Source: Bacillota bacterium (GTDB lineage: Bacteria; Bacillota; Clostridia; Oscillospirales; Acutalibacteraceae). Taken from it: 35,364 nucleotides of DNA. Position numbers and translations under genes: made by a program. Below are positions 18,376 through 27,762 of this stretch, one piece after another. The first letter of the stretch is position 1. Each line of letters starts with the position of its first letter. The notes under the pieces were generated by a model. It was not told the DNA's origin and did not search any database. It saw nothing but the letters and a program-made list of their open reading frames with translations. Where the stretch lies: assembly GCA_029005175.1 (NCBI GenBank), contig JAQXFQ010000059.1:1-35364 (forward strand), written 5' to 3'.

Positions 18376-19448
18376 AAACAATATTGCCGTTTTTTGTGAG
18401 ATACACACCTATAGAAAAACTCGCGCTGATTAACTTTGAAAAGAAGCCTGATGAGATATACTGCGGCTTGGAACTGCAATATCTTAGTGGCAGCCGATAC
18501 GGCACAGGATACCGAATAATTGCCTATCGCAATGACGGATATGTGGATATGTACGATGACAACGCGCTCACATTCGACCCGAACGAAAAATGTGATGTAG
18601 CCGGAAAGGGCTTGCACAAACACCTTTGTACAAGCCTTGATGGAGTACGTTTTGAAAAAACAGGATACACGGTAATGCTTGATTTTGAATTTACTGACAT
18701 CGAGGGTCGCAGTATTTGCGTGCATATTCATGAGCAAACCAAGCGCAGAAGCACACCCATGAATCTGCTCGCTCCTATCGGGGTAGGCTCTGAAAATCCA
18801 CCATATCTGCCGGCTTTTTTCCTCTATGATTTCGACTTTGTGCGAAAGAATCGAACTAAAGTCGAAATAAAAATCGACGGAAACAAAATCAAACTCGACA
18901 GCTTTCCATATCCCGTGCCGATGAACGGACAATTCAGATATTACACCCGATACAGCATGAACAGTTTAATTTTCGAGTTTCTTCCTACCGACTTGCAAGC
19001 TGCAGAGGTGGAGCTTAACGAAAATTTGCAGTACATCAGCGACAACATACTCTATCAATTCAAATCAAACGGAAGCCATGTCGGACTTGCTGAAATTGAA
19101 TTGCTCGGTGAAAGAAAGCTGTTTGTCAACTTCACTCCGGAAATCACACTCGAAAGCTGCGAAGGAAGATTCACAATCACTCCGAACGGAAGCATGGGGT
19201 CAATTGCGGGGGAATATTCCGTGGTGCGCAGCGGTGATACGGTCACAGTAAAGCTAATTCCAAACGAGGGCTGGAAAGGTGTTCCAAATTCATTCATAAC
19301 AAAAATCCTCATGTCGCCGGATTCTGTATTTTGCAGCTGGTGCAAAAAATACGAGTACAACTGCCGCATAAACCTGAGTAATCTGAGTTACGAATCCGAA
19401 TGGAAAAACGGAAACCTCACTCAAAATCCCGCACCATCAGGTCAATAA
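18372..19448 (+). CDS. Protein of unknown function, translationally coupled to the MarR-like gene
   Basis: 358-aa ORF; ATG overlaps the regulator stop (ATGA at 18372-18375); no family recognised. Confidence 0.8.
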   Translation: MKTILPFFVRYTPIEKLALINFEKKPDEIYCGLELQYLSGSRYGTGYRIIAYRNDGYVDMYDDNALTFDPNEKCDVAGKGLHKHLCTSLDGVRFEKTGYTVMLDFEFTDIEGRSICVHIHEQTKRRSTPMNLLAPIGVGSENPPYLPAFFLYDFDFVRKNRTKVEIKIDGNKIKLDSFPYPVPMNGQFRYYTRYSMNSLIFEFLPTDLQAAEVELNENLQYISDNILYQFKSNGSHVGLAEIELLGERKLFVNFTPEITLESCEGRFTITPNGSMGSIAGEYSVVRSGDTVTVKLIPNEGWKGVPNSFITKILMSPDSVFCSWCKKYEYNCRINLSNLSYESEWKNGNLTQNPAPSGQ

Positions 19449-19641
19449 TCACGGTCATCATGGCGGCTGCGGCTGTCATTCTCAGCAGACTGTCGGAGAG
19501 CCGCACAGCGATTATGTAGGAATTCACCTCGTCGATAAATCCGAATACATTAAAAAACAGGGCGATGCATATTATCGCCGATATTACAAAAATGACCTCC
19601 GCAAGCATAAGATATTTTCGTGCGATTTTTGATATATACAT
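19417..19641 (-). CDS. Small two-TM membrane protein
   Basis: 74 aa with two hydrophobic helices; strong SD acggagg upstream on the minus strand. 3' end overlaps the convergent upstream gene by 32 bp. Confidence 0.65.
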   Translation of the reverse strand: MYISKIARKYLMLAEVIFVISAIICIALFFNVFGFIDEVNSYIIAVRLSDSLLRMTAAAAMMTVIIDLMVRDFE

Positions 19642-19752
19642 TGATTAATCCTCCGTAATATTTTATAATGGATATAACACTTGTATTCTATCACATGAAC
19701 GGCAAAATGATAATACATCAGATTATGGCAGTAATCCAAAGGAGGATTTATA

Positions 19753-20556
19753 TTGGCTAATGTAGGAATTTCAACTGCTTGTCTTTATCCCGCCGAAACG
19801 GAAAAGGCTCTCGAAAGCATTGCACTGCTCGGCATTAAGAATATCGAAATACATTTCAGCACATTCTCTGAACTTAACGACGGATATTTGAAGGAGCTTC
19901 GCAAGATGATGAAGCATTACGGAGTACGGGCGACATCTGTTCATCCGTTTTACTGTGTGCTGGAATCGCCGATGTTTTTCTCCGAATACAACGAGCGCAG
20001 ATTTGCCGACGGTCTGGAAATTTACAAGCAGTATTTTCACGCGACTGCAAGGCTGGGCGCAGAATATCTGGTATTTCACGGCGGTCAGAAGCAGGGCGTA
20101 AACAGATGCACGGTTTCAGATGACCAATACATAGAGCGGTACAATCTGATTTTTGAGTGCGCGCAAAAATTCGGCGTCACTCTGCTGCACGAAAACGTCT
20201 ACACTCACAAGTGCGAGGACATCGGCTTCTGCCGCAAGATGATCGAATATCTCGGCGACAAGGCGCAATTTACCTTTGACAGCAAGCAGGCGCGGCGTTC
20301 GGGTTACAATTCCGCAGAATTTGCCGCCGCACTCAGCGGACATATCTGCAATATTCACATAAGCGACTTCAACGCGGAACACGACTGCCTGCTCCCCGGC
20401 AAGGGAATCGAAAATTTCGCCGCAATAAAGAATGCTGTGGGCAGCGATGCAGACAACATCTGCTGGAACATAGAGGTATACGGCAACGCAATAAACGAGC
20501 CGCAAGATTTGGAGCTTTCGGCGAAATATTTACAAGGAGCATTAAATAAAAACTAG
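19753..20556 (+). CDS. Sugar phosphate isomerase/epimerase (xylose isomerase-like TIM barrel)
   Basis: VGISTACLYPAETEKALESIALLGIKNIEIHFSTFSEL...LLHENVYTH...FTFDSKQARRSG...HISDFN; TTG start after aaaggagg. Confidence 0.85.
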   Translation: MANVGISTACLYPAETEKALESIALLGIKNIEIHFSTFSELNDGYLKELRKMMKHYGVRATSVHPFYCVLESPMFFSEYNERRFADGLEIYKQYFHATARLGAEYLVFHGGQKQGVNRCTVSDDQYIERYNLIFECAQKFGVTLLHENVYTHKCEDIGFCRKMIEYLGDKAQFTFDSKQARRSGYNSAEFAAALSGHICNIHISDFNAEHDCLLPGKGIENFAAIKNAVGSDADNICWNIEVYGNAINEPQDLELSAKYLQGALNKN

Positions 20557-20621
20557 ACAAAAAAGCGTTTCACCTTCTCAACATTATCGTCATATAATGC
20601 TGTTGGAGGTGATTTTCATTT

Positions 20622-21155
20622 ATGGATGAAGAAATCAAACTTACGGATACGGATCTCGAAACAATAGAAATTCCTGCCGCAACAGAGGAATGCTGTGAAT
20701 GTGCTGATGCTGACGAAAAACGTCCGCCTCATCACGCTGTTGTAAAATGCGTAGAAGATTTTCAGCGTTCGTGTGAAATAGAAATTGAGGGCTGCAACGA
20801 CGTTCTCGAATATGAATTAGGCGACAGAGAGCTTAGCTCTCTCGGCAGACTGCTGAATCTCAGCTTTACTGTCAAAAACGTGTGCCCTCACAAGCGAGTT
20901 GCAGTGGCAGTCATCGTGACAGAGCTTGACCACAGACACAAGGAACATCCCAGAGGTCTGAAAACCTTCGTAATCTCTCACCACGAGCGAAGCTGCAAGG
21001 ACATCAAGGTGAAATGCGTTCATTTCGTCCTGCCCGAGTCGCTGGATACCGACTATGCTCCCAACGGCATATGCAACAAGAGAAAGTTCATAGTCAGAAC
21101 TATCTCGAACTATATCGACACAAATTTTTTTACAACTCCGACCGACGAATGCTGA
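20622..21155 (+). CDS. Cysteine-rich protein of unknown function
   Basis: 177 aa with 11 Cys by eye; SD ttggaggtg; core LNLSFTVKNVCPHKRVAVAVIVTELD...CNKRKFIVRTISNYIDTNF. Confidence 0.75.
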   Translation: MDEEIKLTDTDLETIEIPAATEECCECADADEKRPPHHAVVKCVEDFQRSCEIEIEGCNDVLEYELGDRELSSLGRLLNLSFTVKNVCPHKRVAVAVIVTELDHRHKEHPRGLKTFVISHHERSCKDIKVKCVHFVLPESLDTDYAPNGICNKRKFIVRTISNYIDTNFFTTPTDEC

Positions 21156-21211
21156 TTCCTCCCGTTAAGTGCAAGGTAGATACCTGCGAACTGACGACAT
21201 TCTGACAATAA

Positions 21212-21361
21212 AAAAGCATGCACACAGCCGATTTTATACTGATTTTCAATTAAAAAAGTACAAAAAAATCGAGCGAAAAACTTGCGTATATGGTTTTTTG
21301 CGAAGATTTTTTGTCGTACTTTTATTGAAAATTAGTATTATTCAGCCGTATGCATGCTTTT
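21212..21361. repeat. ~150-bp imperfect palindrome (long stem-loop), possible bidirectional terminator or MITE
   Basis: aaaagcatgcacacagccga...gagcgaaaaac (21212-21281) is largely the reverse complement of gttttttgcgaag...cagccgtatgcatgctttt (21293-21361); 11-nt loop. Confidence 0.85.
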
Positions 21362-21384
21362 GATTTATATTTGAGCAAATTAAA

Positions 21385-24018
21385 TTACTTTACAAACTCT
21401 GCGACAATCTCGCCAGCCTTTGCCAGAGCCTCGTCCAGCTTGGAGAGATCCTTTGCGCCCGCCATAGCTGTATCGGGCTTGCCGCCGCCGTTGCCGCCTG
21501 TGACCTGAGCCACAGCCTTGACAATCTTGCCTGCGTTTGCGCCCTTGGAAAGAGCCTCCTTGCCTACAGCAACGAAAATAGTTCCCTTTTCGCCGTTGAC
21601 CGATGCGAACACAGCCACGGAATCGGCGCACTTATCGCGAACCTTGTCGCCCATGGTGCGGAGTTCATCGGGCTTTACACCGTCGAACTTGCTCACAACA
21701 AGCTTGGTTTCACCCACAGCTTCGGCATTATTGATGAGCGACTCAACCTGGATGCCTGCCAGCTTGGAGGAAAGCTGCTCTATCTGCTTATCCTTCTCCT
21801 TGATTTCAGCGGTCATCGCCGCGCTCTTGCGCACCAACTCGGCGGGGTTGCCCAGCTTCATTGCGGCAGCAGCCTCGTTGATTGTATTGAGCGCGTTGGT
21901 GAGCATGGCGAGAACATTTGCGCCTGTGACGGCCTCGATTCTTCTCACGCCGGATGCAACGGAGGATTCGGACTTAATCTTGAAAAGACCAAGCTTTGAG
22001 GTGTTGTCAACATGTGTACCGCCGCAGAATTCAATGGAGAAATCGTCTGCCGCTCTGACTACGCGGACAATATCGCCGTACTTCTCTCCAAAGAGAGCCA
22101 TTGCGCCCAGTTTCTTTGCCTCTTCGATGGGCATTTCCACGTTAATGACCTCAATGCTCTTGAGAATCTCGGCATTTACGAGAGCCTCGACCTGTGCAAG
22201 CTCATCTGCTGTGAGCGCGGAGAAGTGTGTGAAGTCGAATCTGACTGCGTGGCTGTCAACCAACTGACCTGCCTGCTCGACATGTGTGCCCAAAACCTTG
22301 CGGAGAGCCGCCTGCAGCAGGTGCGCAGCGGTGTGGTTGCGCTTGGTCGCCATTCTGATTTCCTCATCGTATGCGGAGGTTACAGTGTCGCCTACATTGA
22401 GCTGACCTGCTTCGACAACGCATGTGTGCATGAACACGCCTGAGGGATTCTTGGTTGTGTTTGTGACCTTAAGCTTTGCGCCGTCGGACGTGATTACACC
22501 GACATCGCCCACCTGTCCGCCGCTCTCGGCGTAGCAAACAGTCTTGTCAAGCACGATTACAGCCTCGTCGCCCTCAGATACACTGTCGGCAAGCTCGCCG
22601 CCCGATACGATTGCGATAACCTTGCCCTCTGCCTGTGACTCGGTGTAGCCGAGGAACTGAGTTGCTTCCAAATCCTTGAACGGGTCTGCATCGCCCTTCC
22701 AAGCTTCTGTTGTAGCATGTACGCCTGCCATCTTTGTCTTAATGCGGTAATCATCGTAAATCTTGCGGAAGCCCTCAACGTCAACCTTCATGCCCTTGTC
22801 AGCGAGAATTTCAACAGTGAGGTCAATCGGGAAACCATATGTATCCTGGAGCTTGAAAGCAGCCTCGCCGCTGAGTGTGTCACCGTCGTGGTCAGCGACA
22901 AAGTCCTCGAGAATCTTCATGCCCTGGTCGATAGTTTTAGCGAAGCTTGCTTCTTCAGTAGCAATTACATTGTGGATAAAGTCGCGCTTCTCCTTGAGTT
23001 CGGGATAAGCTGTCTCGTTCTCGTGGATAACTGTATCGCAGACCTCGGTGAGGAACATTCTGTCGATGCCGAGCAAACGACCGTGACGTGCCGCTCTTCT
23101 GAGCAGGCGGCGGAGAACGTAGCCACGCCCGTTGTTGGAAGGCATTACGCCGTCGCCAATCATAAATGTGGTAGAGCGGATGTGGTCAGTGATAACACGG
23201 AGAGAAATGTCGGTTTTGGGGTCATCGCCGTAGTTTACACCTGCAATCTTGCTGATGTGCTTCATGATATTCTGCACGGTGTCAACGAGGAAGAGGTTGT
23301 CAACGCCCTGAACCACGCATGCAAGTCTTTCCAAACCCATACCTGTGTCTATATTCGGATGGTCGAGAGGGGTGTATGTGCCCTTGCCGTCGGAGTCAAA
23401 CTGAGTAAATACGTTGTTCCAGATTTCAACATATCTGTCGCAGTCGCAGCCTACGCCGCATGTAGGAGAGCCGCAGCCGTATTCCTCGCCGCGGTCGTAA
23501 TAAATCTCGGAGCAGGGACCGCAGGGACCTTCACCGTGCTCCCAGAAGTTGTCCTCCTTGCCCAGACGGACGATTCTTTCGGGCGCAACGCCGACTTCCT
23601 TAGTCCATATGTCAAAAGCCTCATCGTCGTCCTCGTAAATAGAAACCCACAGGCGGTCAACGTCCATTTCAAGCGTCTTGGTGAGAAACTCCCAAGCCCA
23701 TGCGGTTGCCTCGTGCTTGAAGTAATCGCCGAATGAGAAATTGCCCAGCATTTCAAAGAATGTGCCGTGGCGTGCTGTAATGCCCACGCGCTCGATGTCG
23801 GGGGTTCTGATGCACTTCTGGCAGGTTGTAACTCTCTTGCGGGGAGGTGTAATCTCACCTGTGAAATATTTTTTCATAGGAGCCATACCCGAGTTGATGA
23901 GCAGCAAGCTGTTGTCATTGTGAGGAATGAGCGAAAAGCTGGGCAGACGAAGGTGTCCCTTTGTCTCGAAAAATGCGAGATACTTTTCTCTCAGTTCATT
24001 AAGTCCTGTCCATTCCAT
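21385..24018 (-). CDS. alaS: Alanyl-tRNA synthetase
   Basis: 877 aa; MEWTGLNELREKYLAFFETKGHLRLPSFSLIPHNDNSLLLINSGMAPMKKYFTG; HTAAHLLQAAL; EFCGGTHVDNT. Confidence 0.98.
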   Translation of the reverse strand: MEWTGLNELREKYLAFFETKGHLRLPSFSLIPHNDNSLLLINSGMAPMKKYFTGEITPPRKRVTTCQKCIRTPDIERVGITARHGTFFEMLGNFSFGDYFKHEATAWAWEFLTKTLEMDVDRLWVSIYEDDDEAFDIWTKEVGVAPERIVRLGKEDNFWEHGEGPCGPCSEIYYDRGEEYGCGSPTCGVGCDCDRYVEIWNNVFTQFDSDGKGTYTPLDHPNIDTGMGLERLACVVQGVDNLFLVDTVQNIMKHISKIAGVNYGDDPKTDISLRVITDHIRSTTFMIGDGVMPSNNGRGYVLRRLLRRAARHGRLLGIDRMFLTEVCDTVIHENETAYPELKEKRDFIHNVIATEEASFAKTIDQGMKILEDFVADHDGDTLSGEAAFKLQDTYGFPIDLTVEILADKGMKVDVEGFRKIYDDYRIKTKMAGVHATTEAWKGDADPFKDLEATQFLGYTESQAEGKVIAIVSGGELADSVSEGDEAVIVLDKTVCYAESGGQVGDVGVITSDGAKLKVTNTTKNPSGVFMHTCVVEAGQLNVGDTVTSAYDEEIRMATKRNHTAAHLLQAALRKVLGTHVEQAGQLVDSHAVRFDFTHFSALTADELAQVEALVNAEILKSIEVINVEMPIEEAKKLGAMALFGEKYGDIVRVVRAADDFSIEFCGGTHVDNTSKLGLFKIKSESSVASGVRRIEAVTGANVLAMLTNALNTINEAAAAMKLGNPAELVRKSAAMTAEIKEKDKQIEQLSSKLAGIQVESLINNAEAVGETKLVVSKFDGVKPDELRTMGDKVRDKCADSVAVFASVNGEKGTIFVAVGKEALSKGANAGKIVKAVAQVTGGNGGGKPDTAMAGAKDLSKLDEALAKAGEIVAEFVK

Positions 24019-24072
24019 TGTAACAAATCTTCCTTCCTAAAAATTCAATAGCATAATTTTATTTTATGGATA

Positions 24073-24347
24073 TGCAAAAAAGCTCTGCCACCCCGAAAAT
24101 ACGGGACGACAGAGCCGTGGTACCACCCAAATTGCGCATGATAAAATCACACGCCGCTTTGCGCCCCTTAACGCGGGACAAACGTTCAATTCATCATTGA
24201 AGCACCGACGCTGAAACCAACGCCTGTCGGGCGGCTCGTGCAAAACGTCACTCTGCGGAAGCTCTCAGCCGTGGATTCCGCTCTCTGATGTGTGATACAA
24301 AATCTGCACTTTTCCCGAGCATGCATAATATTGCATATTCAAAACTA
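24073..24347 (-). ncRNA. T-box leader upstream of alaS
   Basis: On the minus strand: agagagcgg...ggctgagagc stem I elements, GGGTGGTACCACGG T-box sequence, then terminator gctctgtcgtcccg tatttt cggggtggcagagc tttttt. Confidence 0.93.
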
Positions 24348-24353
24348 AAAGTC

Positions 24354-24382
24354 ATTATAATACCAAAAATCCTTCTTGTCAA
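24354..24382 (-). promoter_or_regulatory. Consensus sigma-A promoter of alaS
   Basis: Minus strand TTGACA, 17-nt spacer, TATAAT. Confidence 0.88.
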
Positions 24383-24437
24383 GTGACGAATAAATTAAAT
24401 TCATTAAATTTTTGGTTTTTCATACTGCGGCTTTCTA

Positions 24438-26249
24438 TTATTCAACCGTAACCGACTTAGCCAGATTTCTCGGCTTATCGACATCACAGCCGCGTGCGCA
24501 CGCCGTGTAATATGCGAAAATCTGCAGCGGAACTATCGCGGCAATCGGGCGGATAAATTCATCCACATCCGGCACCTCGATGAGGTGGTCGTAAATAGTG
24601 CTGTCAACCACTGCGCCCTTTTTGCACACCAATATCACCTTTGCACCGCGCGCTTTGACCTCTTTTACATTGCTGATAGTCTTTTCAAAGAGCTTATCAC
24701 CGGTAGCTATGGCGATTACAGGCATTCCCGGCTCAATCAAAGAAATAGTACCGTGCTTTAATTCACCCGCCGCGTATGCCTCGGAATGAATATATGAAAT
24801 TTCCTTTAGCTTAATTGAAGCCTCCCAGCAGAGAGCGCAGTCGTAGCCGCGTCCGATAAAGAACAGATCCTCACAGTCCTTGTAGCTTTCGGTCATCGAC
24901 TTGTAAAGCTCAGCATTTGCAAGCTGACCCGCCACCATATCGGGAATCTGCTTGAGCAGGTCTGCGTATTTCTCCAAATCTCGGGCTGAAACAGTCTTGC
25001 GTTCGTACGCAAATCTGAGGGCGAGCATGAGCATTACCGCCACCTGACAGGTGTATGCCTTGGTTGTGGCAACCGCTATTTCGGGTCCCGCCCATGTATA
25101 AAGCACTATGTCGGCTTCGCGGGCAATTGTCGAACCAACGACATTCACAATGGCGATAGTGGGAACGCCCATAGACTTTGCGATTCTCAAAGCTGCCAAT
25201 GTATCGGCTGTCTCTCCGCTCTGAGAAATAAGCACAACTGCGTCGCCATCCTCAAAAAACAGGTTGGAATACCTGAATTCAGAGGCAATCTCGGTGATAA
25301 CCGGCACCTTTGCGATGCTCTCTATCACATGCTTGCCCACCATGCCTGCATGCAGCGCGCTTCCGCAGGCAACCACATGCAAACGCTTTATTTTGGATAT
25401 ATCGGGCATCTCCTCGGCGAATATCTTATCCGCGCCGTTTTTCAGACGCGGCATAATTGTATCGCTGAGAACCTTGGGCTGCTCGTTGATTTCCTTGAGC
25501 ATGAAGTGGTCGTAGCCGCCCTTTTCGGCTGCCGAAACATCCCATGTCGCGGTAAATATTTCCTTTGTAATCGGGCTTCTGCTCTTGCCGAATATCTCAA
25601 TATCGTTCGAGGTGATAATTGCAAGCTCGTTTTCTTCAAGAAGATAATATTTGTTAGTTCTGCTGAGGATTGCGGGGATGTCGGACGCTATGAAATTTTC
25701 GCCCTCACCGATACCCACTATCAGCGGACTGTCCTTTCGGATGGCAAAAAGCTTATCTGGGTAATCGTCAAAGAGTATGCCGAATGCATATGAACCGCGA
25801 ATATAGGAAATCGCAGTGTAAATTGCATCCATAGGGTCGCCGTCATAATATTTATCTATGAGCTGGGCGGCAACCTCCGTATCTGTTTCAGAAAGGAACA
25901 CACGCCCCTCGGACTTCATCTGCTCGCGCAGCTCGGAATAATTCTCGATAATGCCATTGTGCACCAGAGTAACCTTGCCGCTTCTGTGGGGGTGGCTGTT
26001 CACATCCGAAGGCTCGCCGTGAGTGGCCCAGCGCGTATGACCTATACCGCACACACCCTGCGGTACATTATCGCCTATCTTATCTTCAAGGTTCTTTATG
26101 CGGCCCTTTGCCTTTATCATATTAACCCTGTCTTTTTCAAATACGGCCACACCTGCTGAATCGTACCCTCTGTATTCCAGCTTTTTCAGACCGTCTATAA
26201 GTATTTCTGTTGAGTTTTTATTGCCTATGTATCCTACGATACCGCACAT
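24438..26249 (-). CDS. glmS: Glutamine--fructose-6-phosphate aminotransferase
   Basis: MCGIVGYIGNKNSTEILIDGLKKLEYRGYDSAGVAV; ends DKPRNLAKSVTVE. Confidence 0.98.
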   Translation of the reverse strand: MCGIVGYIGNKNSTEILIDGLKKLEYRGYDSAGVAVFEKDRVNMIKAKGRIKNLEDKIGDNVPQGVCGIGHTRWATHGEPSDVNSHPHRSGKVTLVHNGIIENYSELREQMKSEGRVFLSETDTEVAAQLIDKYYDGDPMDAIYTAISYIRGSYAFGILFDDYPDKLFAIRKDSPLIVGIGEGENFIASDIPAILSRTNKYYLLEENELAIITSNDIEIFGKSRSPITKEIFTATWDVSAAEKGGYDHFMLKEINEQPKVLSDTIMPRLKNGADKIFAEEMPDISKIKRLHVVACGSALHAGMVGKHVIESIAKVPVITEIASEFRYSNLFFEDGDAVVLISQSGETADTLAALRIAKSMGVPTIAIVNVVGSTIAREADIVLYTWAGPEIAVATTKAYTCQVAVMLMLALRFAYERKTVSARDLEKYADLLKQIPDMVAGQLANAELYKSMTESYKDCEDLFFIGRGYDCALCWEASIKLKEISYIHSEAYAAGELKHGTISLIEPGMPVIAIATGDKLFEKTISNVKEVKARGAKVILVCKKGAVVDSTIYDHLIEVPDVDEFIRPIAAIVPLQIFAYYTACARGCDVDKPRNLAKSVTVE

Positions 26250-26267
26250 AATTTAATTTACCTCCAA

Positions 26268-26428
26268 AAAGTCAGAGTAACGGCACTTTTGTTCCCTGCG
26301 GTTGCCCGCAGAATTTGTATGCCGATATGCAGCAGCTCTGAACTGCCGGGAAGCATCCGCCGAATATTTCGATTAACTTCCACCCTCGTCAACCACACAA
26401 TGGATTAAATCGGTGTGGTTCAGGCGCT
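26268..26428 (-). ncRNA. glmS ribozyme
   Basis: Minus strand: aAGCGCCtGAAC...GACGAGGgTGGAAGTTAATCGAAATATTCGGCGGATGCTTCCCGGCAGTTCAGAGCTGC...GCGGGCAACCGCAGGGAACAAAAG. Matches the ribozyme core as I know it; expected cleavage between 26428 and 26427. Confidence 0.95.
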
Positions 26429-26477
26429 TAGGCTTACAACTTTAAAAAAATTCACCTCCTCATAAAATTTAAGTAAA

Positions 26478-26506
26478 ATTATATCATAAAAATTTTATTT
26501 TGTCAT
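26478..26506 (-). promoter_or_regulatory. Promoter of glmS
   Basis: Minus strand ATGACA, 17-nt spacer, TATAAT. Confidence 0.75.
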
Positions 26507-26538
26507 TATTTTTTTGAAAAATATTACTAAATTTTTTT

Positions 26539-26750
26539 TAATTTCATAATTTATATGCGCAACGTCCACTTGAAAATCTTGGATTTTTTCGTTAGTTTTC
26601 TTTTGAGTTTAGAATGGGTGCATTTTTCTATTTTGGCTATTTTCTTACACTTTAGCTTTGTGGTGACTTTCCCACCAAGGCGCTGCCCTGTACCCTCTTG
26701 ATTCCCATTGTAGGTGTCCTACTTTAGTGCTGTTTTAAATTATACTTCAC
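26539..26750 (+). repeat. MITE-like repeat copy C (degenerate)
   Basis: Starts taatttCATAATTTA...gcaacgtccacttg; ends gattcccattgtaggtgtcctactttagtgctgttttaaattat, as in copy B. Right end overlaps the AEC stop codon. Confidence 0.75.
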
Positions 26751-27679
26751 GCACCTATCGCAATCACAACCGTGCACCATATCGGTATGGTTATCAGTGA
26801 CAGCACCGTGCTCAGCACAACGCATTTAGTGGCAAATTTCTCATCGCCGCCGTATTTTGCCGCCAGAATAGCCGTCGTAGTTCCCGCAGGCATTCCTGCC
26901 AGCACTACCGACACGCCTGTAAGTAACGGATTCACGCGGAATACCATGCATCCCGCAAATACAACCAGCGGAATTATCACAAGCCGCAGTCCCGAGTAAA
27001 GCAACGTGACCTTGCTTATCACGGTTTTCACATTGACTTCCGCCAAAATTGCACCTATAATAAACATTGACATGGCGGTAGTGCAGCTGCCTATGGTAGA
27101 TATTGTCTTATTCACAAAGGCGGGAAGCTGTATCTGCGTTATCATAAGAAATAATCCTATGTAGACCGCCACAATGCAGGGATGTGTGGCTACTCTCTTG
27201 ATCAGCGTCTTTTTGTCGGTGGTGTGGGTAAAATACGACACTCCCGCCGACCACATGACTATTCTCAGCGGTATCAGATATATTGAGGCATACAGCAGTC
27301 CGATTGAGCCGAACACCGATTCGGCTATCGGATTGCCCATAAACCCGGCATTGGAGCAAACTGTGGCATATTGCAGCACCTCTTTTTTGCCGCCCGGAAC
27401 CTTATTATAGCAAAACCTGCTTATCGCGGTACACATCACCTGAATCAATATCGAAATTATCAGCACCACGCCGCAGCTTATGAATATCGAATATGAAAAT
27501 TCTATCATAAACGAATATATTATGTTGCACGGCAGGATTATATTGATGATAAGATCAGTGATGCTCTTTTTGCCCGCCTCGGTAATAGTTCCGGTTTTGC
27601 GCGCAATAAGTCCCACAACAAGCATAATCAGCAGCATGCCCTGCAGACCTGCCAGATTCTTAAAGCTTTCTATATCCAT
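26747..27679 (-). CDS. AEC family (auxin efflux carrier-like) transporter
   Basis: 310 aa, about ten hydrophobic segments; LIINIILPCNIIYSF, SNAGFMGNPIAESVFG, typical of AEC permeases. Confidence 0.87.
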   Translation of the reverse strand: MDIESFKNLAGLQGMLLIMLVVGLIARKTGTITEAGKKSITDLIINIILPCNIIYSFMIEFSYSIFISCGVVLIISILIQVMCTAISRFCYNKVPGGKKEVLQYATVCSNAGFMGNPIAESVFGSIGLLYASIYLIPLRIVMWSAGVSYFTHTTDKKTLIKRVATHPCIVAVYIGLFLMITQIQLPAFVNKTISTIGSCTTAMSMFIIGAILAEVNVKTVISKVTLLYSGLRLVIIPLVVFAGCMVFRVNPLLTGVSVVLAGMPAGTTTAILAAKYGGDEKFATKCVVLSTVLSLITIPIWCTVVIAIGA

Positions 27680-27762
27680 ATATTATGCATACCTCCGAAA
27701 ATTTGACATTGTTATGCATTAAATTTTATCACTAAGCAGCTTCAAATGCAAGGCAAAAAAAG

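Noticed and set aside
22717-23736. 339-aa plus-strand ORF antisense to alaS
   Set aside because: Lies entirely inside the clear alaS gene; Cys/Val-rich composition with no recognisable domain is typical of a shadow ORF.
24239-24241. GCA triplet in the alaS T-box as the alanine specifier codon
   Set aside because: Plausible by position at the base of stem I, but I could not fold the specifier loop reliably by eye, so I do not claim it.
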